Origin: Bacteroidota bacterium
GTDB taxonomy: Bacteria; Bacteroidota; Ignavibacteria; Ignavibacteriales; Ignavibacteriaceae
Reading direction: 5' to 3'
Length of the DNA: 40,007 bases
Assembly: GCA_022564295.1 (NCBI GenBank)
Contig: JADFLR010000038.1
Span: 1 to 40,007 of the forward strand
This document shows, piece by piece, positions 34,539 to 40,007 of this stretch. Made by a program: the position numbers and the translations under genes. The notes beneath the pieces were generated by a model. It was not told where the DNA came from, made no database searches, and saw only the letters and a list, made by a program, of their open reading frames with translations. The stretch's first letter is position 1. Each line of letters opens with the position of its first letter.

Positions 34539-36632
34539 TTGAAAGAATATGAAACTGAAGCGATTCACAATATTGCATTTGTTGGACATGGAGGCAGCGG
34601 AAAAACAACACTGTCGGAAATTATATTATATACAGCAGGCGAATCTACACGAATCGGAAAAATTGAAGAAGGAAATACCATTTCCGATTACACCCCGAAT
34701 GAAATTGAAAAACAAATTTCTATCACAACAGGAATTATGCATCTTGAATGGAACAATAGCAAGATAAACATTTTAGATACTCCTGGTTATTCCGATTTTA
34801 CAGGCGAAGTTAGAAGTGCATTAAAGGTTTGTGAAACTGCTGTTATATTAATTAAATCTGCCGAAGGTGTTGAAGTAGGGACTGAAACTTCAGCAGATAT
34901 TATTAAACATAGCAATCTGCCCAAAAGTGTAATTATAAATAAAGTAGATAACGAACATTCTACATTCGGTGAAACATTAGCGCAAGCTAAAGATAGAATT
35001 TCTTCGGATGTAACAGTAATAACGTTTCCTGTTTCCGAAGGTATAAACTTTGACACTGTAATTGATGTGGTTAAAATGAAAGCATATACTTATGGAGAAG
35101 CGGGCAGTAAAAAAGTTACGGAAGCTGATGTACCGGATGATCTGAAAGAAAAAGCTGATAACTATAGAACCGAATTAATTGAAAAGATTGCAGAAACTTC
35201 AGAAGAACTAATGAATAAGTATTTTGAAGAAGGAACTTTATCTGAAGATGATCTTATGAAAGGATTAAAAGATGCAATAAAATCAGATTCATTAGTTCCT
35301 GTATTTGCTTTGTCTGCTGTTAAAGGTGTTGGTATAAATAATTTTCTAGATTTTGCATCTCAATATTTTCCTTCTCCTGCCGATACCGAAGGTGCAGGCG
35401 CAACTCTGGCAGGTAAAGGTGAAAAGGTTCTTGTAAAAGCTGATAAAAATGGTGAGCCGGTTATTTTTATCTTTAAAATTATTTCGGAGCAGCACGTTGG
35501 CGAACTTTCACTTTTCAAAGTATATTCGGGCACAGTTAGTGCAGGATTGGATCTGTTGAATGAAAATAACAATAAAACTGAAAGACTTAACCAGCTTTCT
35601 ATACTTAACGGTCATCATCGAAAAGAAGTTACTAAAGTTATAGCCGGCGATATTGCCTCTGTTGTTAAGCTGAAAGACACACATGCAAACAATACACTTA
35701 CGTCCAAGAATTATTTGGTAATAATAGATCCGATAGAAATTCCAGAACCGGTAATCAGGGGGGCTATCATTCCTAAAGCAAAAGGAGACGAAGATAAAAT
35801 TGCATCAGGTTTGCATACATTGCACGAAGAAGATCCGTCATTCAATGTAAAATACGATCCTGAAATATCTCAAACCATCATTTTCGGGCAAGGTGAATTG
35901 CAATTAGCTCTTGCTGTTAAAAGATTAAAAGAACGTTACGGTGTGGAAGTTGATCTTGTTGAACCGAGAATACCCTTCCGTGAAGCGATTAAAGGAAGTG
36001 TAAACGATGTTGAATATAAACATAAGAAACAATCAGGTGGTAGAGGACAATATGGGCATGTTCATTTTAAAATGGAACCATTGCAGAGGGGAGCTGGTTT
36101 TGAATTCGTAAATTCAATTGTTGGAGGTGCAGTACCAGGTAGGTTCATCCCGGCTGTTGAAAAAGGCATACAGGATATTATGGGAAAAGGTGTTATTGCA
36201 GGCAACAAGGTAGTTGATGTTAAAGTTACACTTTTCGATGGTACTTTCCACAATGTCGATTCAGATGAGATGTCATTTAAATTAGCTGCATCTCAGTGTT
36301 TTAAAAAAGGATTTCTTGAAGCTAAACCATGTTTGCTTGAACCAATATATGAAATTGAGATAAAAGTACCCGAAGATTATATGGGTGATGTTATGGGTGA
36401 TATTTCTAGTAAAAGAGGTAAAATTCAAGGGATGGATTCTGACGGACATTTCCAGATAATAAAAGCTCTTGTTCCATTAGCTGAATTATATAAATACTCA
36501 TCACATTTGCGAAGCATAACTCAAGGCAGAGGAGTGCATCATCGTATATTCCATCATTACGAAGAAGTTCCTAAAGAAGTTGAACAGAAAATAATAGGTG
36601 AGTATAATAAATCAAGAGAAGAAGGAAACTAA
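34539..36632 (+). CDS. Elongation factor G-like GTPase (EF-G paralogue)
   Basis: A 697-residue protein with the five-domain EF-G layout. GTPase motifs: G1 GHGGSGKT (16-23), G3 DTPGYSDF (from 80), G4 NKVD (134-137). Canonical EF-G has AHIDAGKT in G1 and DTPGH in G3; here the catalytic-histidine position is Tyr84, as in the EF-G-like/EF-G2 branch. Domain IV is complete (PFREAIKG to GRGVHHRIFHHYEE). It is thus probably an auxiliary factor and not the main translocase. The start is a TTG with a near-ideal AGGAGG (34527-34532) 6 bases upstream. Confidence 0.88.
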   Translation: MKEYETEAIHNIAFVGHGGSGKTTLSEIILYTAGESTRIGKIEEGNTISDYTPNEIEKQISITTGIMHLEWNNSKINILDTPGYSDFTGEVRSALKVCETAVILIKSAEGVEVGTETSADIIKHSNLPKSVIINKVDNEHSTFGETLAQAKDRISSDVTVITFPVSEGINFDTVIDVVKMKAYTYGEAGSKKVTEADVPDDLKEKADNYRTELIEKIAETSEELMNKYFEEGTLSEDDLMKGLKDAIKSDSLVPVFALSAVKGVGINNFLDFASQYFPSPADTEGAGATLAGKGEKVLVKADKNGEPVIFIFKIISEQHVGELSLFKVYSGTVSAGLDLLNENNNKTERLNQLSILNGHHRKEVTKVIAGDIASVVKLKDTHANNTLTSKNYLVIIDPIEIPEPVIRGAIIPKAKGDEDKIASGLHTLHEEDPSFNVKYDPEISQTIIFGQGELQLALAVKRLKERYGVEVDLVEPRIPFREAIKGSVNDVEYKHKKQSGGRGQYGHVHFKMEPLQRGAGFEFVNSIVGGAVPGRFIPAVEKGIQDIMGKGVIAGNKVVDVKVTLFDGTFHNVDSDEMSFKLAASQCFKKGFLEAKPCLLEPIYEIEIKVPEDYMGDVMGDISSKRGKIQGMDSDGHFQIIKALVPLAELYKYSSHLRSITQGRGVHHRIFHHYEEVPKEVEQKIIGEYNKSREEGN

Positions 36633-36645
36633 TCTTATAAACTTT

Positions 36646-36690
36646 ACCGGAGAAAGTTCAAACGGATTTGATTCGGTTTTTTATTTTTAA
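36646..36690 (+). terminator. Possible terminator after the EF-G-like gene
   Basis: ACCGGA (36646-36651) can pair with TTCGGT (36672-36677) with one G-U wobble, followed by a T-rich run to 36690. The loop is long and the stem short. It ends just before the HIT gene start. Confidence 0.3.
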
Positions 36691-36692
36691 TT

Positions 36693-37193
36693 ATGGAAAA
36701 ACTTTGGTCGCCCTGGCGTTCTAAATATATTGAATCATTAGGTGAAAAAGAGGATGGTGATAATTGCATTTTTTGTGAAGCAGCAAAAAATGATGTTAAT
36801 GATCCGGAAAATCTTTTGGTTCATAAAGGCGAGTTAACGTTTTCGCTTCTGAATCTTTATCCTTATAACAATGGTCATCTTATGATAATTCCGTTCAGAC
36901 ATATTGGTGATTTGGATGGTCTTTCCGAACAAGAGGGTTCTGAAATTTTTAAAGAGTTACAACTTGCTCGTCGCACTTTAATAGATATCTCTCATCCGCA
37001 GGGCTTCAATATTGGGGCAAATCTTGGAAGAGTAAGCGGAGCGGGAATTGATGAGCACATTCATTTCCATATTGTTCCGAGATGGAGCGGCGACACTAAC
37101 TTTATGCCGGTATTGGGAGAAGTTAAAGTCATATCTCAGGAATTAAAAGAAACCAAATTAAAACTTCTTAATGCATATAAAAGGTTAAAGTAA
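36693..37193 (+). CDS. HIT family hydrolase/Ap4A phosphorylase-like protein
   Basis: A 166-residue histidine-triad protein. The triad is EHIHFHIVPRW with H122, H124 (nucleophile) and H126. The N-terminal MEKLWSPWRSKYI and the CIFC cysteine pair (25, 28) mark the bacterial diadenosine tetraphosphate phosphorylase-like branch. It acts on dinucleoside polyphosphates or AMP conjugates in the cytoplasm. No strong ribosome binding site precedes the ATG. The 244 bases after it hold nothing I recognise. Confidence 0.93.
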   Translation: MEKLWSPWRSKYIESLGEKEDGDNCIFCEAAKNDVNDPENLLVHKGELTFSLLNLYPYNNGHLMIIPFRHIGDLDGLSEQEGSEIFKELQLARRTLIDISHPQGFNIGANLGRVSGAGIDEHIHFHIVPRWSGDTNFMPVLGEVKVISQELKETKLKLLNAYKRLK

Positions 37194-37515
37194 ATTATAA
37201 ATTAAGAATTCTGAAAAATTCATTCATTACTGTATTGCTGAACTTACTCACTTAACATTCGGCAGACAGATTTAAAATGACAGCTTCCTCATTTTGTTTT
37301 TTATTGGATGACTGAATATATTATTTGCACAAAACTTTAAGTTCATATTATCTTTATAATTACACTAAAATGATGAATTAAAATGATTATTTATTAATCA
37401 AGAATAAATTTTAATATGTACCGAATAATAATTTGAATTGAAATTTCATATCCATTGGAATCTTTGTGCGTTTATATTAATTTTGCTCTATACTATTTAT
37501 ATTTATAAATACTTA

Positions 37516-38796
37516 ATGAACAAAAATAAAAACCTGGCAAAATTCTTCAGATATTTCTATCCGGGCGTTACCCTTATACTTTTATTTATTCTTTTAAAAG
37601 GATTATCAGGATCCAATCCTGAGAAGATTGATAACCTGCAGCAGATTAAGCAACCAAAAAAAAATGTTTTTGGATTTATCGACGATTCCCTAAATCATTA
37701 TTCCGGAATTGTAAGTAAGAATGAAACATTGTCGGATATTTTATATCTGTACCATCTTGAAAATACCGACGTTTCAGAAATTTCAAAGATTTCAAAAAAT
37801 ATATTTGATGTAAGAAGAATGCGAGCCGGTAAAAAATATCATCTCTACACTAATGATGATACCGGTAATACAATTAAATACTTTGTTTATGAAAAAGATC
37901 CTGTAAATTTTATTACTTACAATTTTTGCGATTCAATTGAAATCTTTGCAGGCATAAAAGAAATAACAATAGTAAAAAAAACTAAATCTGCAGTAATTAA
38001 AAGCTCATTGTATAATGCACTAATAGAAAATAACGCAAGTATCGAATTAGCAATACAACTATCAAAAATATTCGCCTGGCAAATTGATTTTTACCATTTA
38101 CAAAAAGGAGATAATTTTAAAGTAATTTATGAAGAAGAATATGTAGATAGCCAGATGGTTGGAATAGGAAAAATTTTAGGAGCATATTTCTATAATTACA
38201 AAAAGGAATATTATGCAATTCCCTTTGTTCAGGATAGTGTATTTCAATACTTTGATGAAAATGGAAACAGCCTTCGAAAAGAATTTTTAAAAACACCTAT
38301 AGAATTTGTCAGAATTTCCTCAAGATACAGCAAAAGAAGATTTCATCCGGTTTTAAAAAGATACCGCCCCCACACCGGTGTGGATTATGCAGCACCAACC
38401 GGAACACCAATTAGAACTGTGGGTGATGGCAAAATTATAACAGCCTCATATTCCAGGGGTAATGGTAATTACGTAAAGATAAGACATAACTCAGTCTACA
38501 CAACAATGTATTTGCATATGTCCAGATTCGGTAAAGGAATTAAAAAAGGTTCCATTGTAAAACAAGGAGATGTAATAGGATATGTAGGAAGTACCGGATT
38601 AGCAACCGGTTCGCATCTTCACTTCAATTTTTATATTAATGGAGCAACAGTAAATCCATTAAAAGTTGAAATACCGCCATCCCACCCGGTAAAGAAAGAG
38701 TTGAGAAAACTTTATGAAAATAAGAAAAAACTGGTATTGGATGAATTGAAAAAAATCAAGCTGCCATCCGATTCAAATACAGAACCGCCGGTGTAA
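37516..38796 (+). CDS. M23 family metallopeptidase, membrane-anchored
   Basis: About 426 residues: an N-terminal membrane anchor (FYPGVTLILLFILL), an OapA/LysM-like domain (NETLSDILYLYHLENTDV), a linker and a C-terminal M23 (LytM-type) peptidase domain. Zinc and catalytic residues are complete: H286 and D290 (PHTGVDYA), H334 (YLHM) and H367/H369 (GSHLHF). It cuts peptide cross-links in peptidoglycan in the periplasm. The frame is open upstream to a TTG at 37438, which would add another hydrophobic stretch; neither start has a clear ribosome binding site, and ATG 37516 gives the more usual N-terminus. Confidence 0.9.
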   Translation: MNKNKNLAKFFRYFYPGVTLILLFILLKGLSGSNPEKIDNLQQIKQPKKNVFGFIDDSLNHYSGIVSKNETLSDILYLYHLENTDVSEISKISKNIFDVRRMRAGKKYHLYTNDDTGNTIKYFVYEKDPVNFITYNFCDSIEIFAGIKEITIVKKTKSAVIKSSLYNALIENNASIELAIQLSKIFAWQIDFYHLQKGDNFKVIYEEEYVDSQMVGIGKILGAYFYNYKKEYYAIPFVQDSVFQYFDENGNSLRKEFLKTPIEFVRISSRYSKRRFHPVLKRYRPHTGVDYAAPTGTPIRTVGDGKIITASYSRGNGNYVKIRHNSVYTTMYLHMSRFGKGIKKGSIVKQGDVIGYVGSTGLATGSHLHFNFYINGATVNPLKVEIPPSHPVKKELRKLYENKKKLVLDELKKIKLPSDSNTEPPV

Positions 38797-38892
38797 TTAT
38801 ACTCATTATTATCTATCCTGGGGAGGAATCAATTATCTCTTTACTTCAGGAAATATGAAAATTGAATTTTGATTAATCTTGTATTCCTGAAT

Positions 38893-39036
38893 TCATTTTA
38901 TAATCTTCTTTTTACATTTCTTTTCATATTCCGAAATGATTTCGTTAGGACAGCTATAAGATGCAAGATTAAAATATTTTAATTGACTTTCGGTGTGTAG
39001 ATTAACTTTTATATATTTGTCAGCTAAAAATTTCAA
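38893..39036 (-). CDS. Possible small ORF, 47 residues
   Basis: In the 269-base gap before lepB the minus strand has an open frame from TTG 39036 to TGA at 38893. It encodes a protein-like sequence with two cysteines and a lysine-rich end (SEYEKKCKKKIIK). There is no convincing ribosome binding site. It may be a small gene, the remnant of a longer one, or chance. Confidence 0.2.
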   Translation of the reverse strand: MKFLADKYIKVNLHTESQLKYFNLASYSCPNEIISEYEKKCKKKIIK

Positions 39037-39065
39037 ATAAGATAAACTATCCCGACTGAATTCCT

Positions 39066-40007
39066 ATGGAAAGTAAATTGTCATTAAAAGAAAAGATTAA
39101 AAACATATTTACAAAAAAGAAAGAACGAAAAAAACCAGAGACACTTAAAGAAAAAATCGCTGAGTTTTTCAAGCAGTTATTTTTTGCTGCTATTGCAGCA
39201 TTTTTTATTATAACATTTATAATTCAAAATACACGCATTCCAACAGGTTCAATGGAAGATACGATACTCGTTGGAGATTTTGTTCTTGTAAATAAATTCA
39301 TCTACGGTTCGTCATCCCCAAAATATATTCCTTTCACTGAAATAGAGATCCCCTTTTTCCGGCTTCCGGCATTTAAAGATCCCAAGGCAACTGATATTGT
39401 TGTTTTTGAATATCCGGGCGATAGAGATCAATTGCGGGCTGATGAATTAGGTATAAATTATGTTAAAAGATGCATTGGTACACCGGGAGACACTTTAGAA
39501 ATTAAAGATAAAGTTGTTTTTATTAACGGTAAAGAATTTTGGAGACCACCGCATATAAAATATAATAATGTGGGAGTGAGAACTCATTATAATTCCAGAC
39601 CGGTTGGTTATGGAGATCCGAATATTTTTCCAATGGGAATAAATTGGAACCAGAATAATTACGGTCCGCTTGTTATTCCCAGGGAGGGTTATACCATTCC
39701 GCTCAATAAATTTAATATTGAACAATGGCGTACAACAATTGATCGTGAATATGGAAAACGAGTAGTAAATATTAAGGATGATGCAGTAACAATAAATAAT
39801 ATACCTGTTTCATCTTATACTTTTAAAAAAGATTATTACTTTATGATGGGTGATAGCAGAGATAATAGTATGGACAGCAGGTTCTGGGGATTAGTAGCAA
39901 GAGATATGGTGGTTGGACAAGCATTTATAATATTATTATCATGGGATAGAAATATTCCTTTCACGCAATTCTTTAAACTTCTTGGTTCCATTCGTTTGGA
40001 TAGAGTA
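39066..40007 (+). CDS. lepB: Signal peptidase I (3' end outside window)
   Basis: The frame is open from ATG 39066 through the last base (314 codons) with no stop, so the gene continues past the window. One N-terminal membrane segment (about residues 37-53), then the S26 peptidase domain. The catalytic serine is S62 in PTGSMEDTI and the lysine K134 in YVKRCIG, followed late by GDSRDNSMDSRFWG. It removes signal peptides from Sec-exported proteins, such as the secreted proteins in this window. The basic N-terminus (KKKERKKPE) faces the cytoplasm. Confidence 0.93.
   Translation, partial: MESKLSLKEKIKNIFTKKKERKKPETLKEKIAEFFKQLFFAAIAAFFIITFIIQNTRIPTGSMEDTILVGDFVLVNKFIYGSSSPKYIPFTEIEIPFFRLPAFKDPKATDIVVFEYPGDRDQLRADELGINYVKRCIGTPGDTLEIKDKVVFINGKEFWRPPHIKYNNVGVRTHYNSRPVGYGDPNIFPMGINWNQNNYGPLVIPREGYTIPLNKFNIEQWRTTIDREYGKRVVNIKDDAVTINNIPVSSYTFKKDYYFMMGDSRDNSMDSRFWGLVARDMVVGQAFIILLSWDRNIPFTQFFKLLGSIRLDRV

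Overview
The window is AT-rich bacterial chromosome, most likely from the class Ignavibacteria (Bacteroidota/Chlorobi group). The main evidence is secreted proteins ending in a type IX secretion system (T9SS) sorting domain with the YPNPFNP signature. PorV/PorQ-like and DUF4835 proteins, a serine palmitoyltransferase-type enzyme, a pyruvoyl-dependent arginine decarboxylase and a bacterial GlnRS beside GltX agree with this. The lineage is inferred from protein families, not from a marker gene.

Layout. 1-2738: two secreted Asp-box/Ycf48-like repeat proteins, the first entering from outside the window. 2755-8212: minus-strand housekeeping and metabolic genes (pyruvoyl ArgDC, tyrS, smpB, a group II PLP decarboxylase, DinB-like, patatin-like). 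8284-9006: decayed secreted-protein fragments. 9040-10521: YkvA-like protein and an overlapping rhodanese/DoxX pair. 10579-11586: tRNA-Leu(CAA) with its terminator and a duplicated 5' end, then two small unknown genes with strong ribosome binding sites behind a sigma-54-like site. 11600-17271: glnS, gltX and a soluble hybrid histidine kinase with three receivers. 17435-21282: an envelope block (HhH-domain outer-membrane barrel, PorV/PorQ-like barrel, DUF4835). 21432-24962: serine palmitoyltransferase, a GNAT-like protein and an NAD-dependent epimerase/reductase. 25074-27380: a c-type cytochrome lipoprotein, then a 1.4-kb AT-rich segment between a broken tRNA-Ala 5' half and an intact tRNA-Ala(GGC). 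27480-40007: plus-strand genes for a MATE exporter, FnIII-like protein, SpoIID/LytB, Maf, an LPG-synthase-type membrane protein, NADP-isocitrate dehydrogenase, YtxH, a DUF948-like protein, an EF-G paralogue, a HIT hydrolase, an M23 peptidase and signal peptidase I (cut by the window end).

Most notable: (1) the Spt/GNAT/SDR set matches the known bacterial ceramide route (3-ketosphinganine synthesis, N-acylation, ketone reduction), so this organism may make sphingolipids, with a strong terminator between spt and the GNAT gene. (2) Both tRNA genes have a partial copy of their own 5' end upstream. In the tRNA-Ala case the two copies bracket a small cassette encoding a lipoprotein and a protein made of two 67-residue repeats. 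(3) Two tiny genes at 11146-11586 lie behind a -24/-12-like promoter. No CRISPR array, transposase, integrase or rRNA gene was seen.
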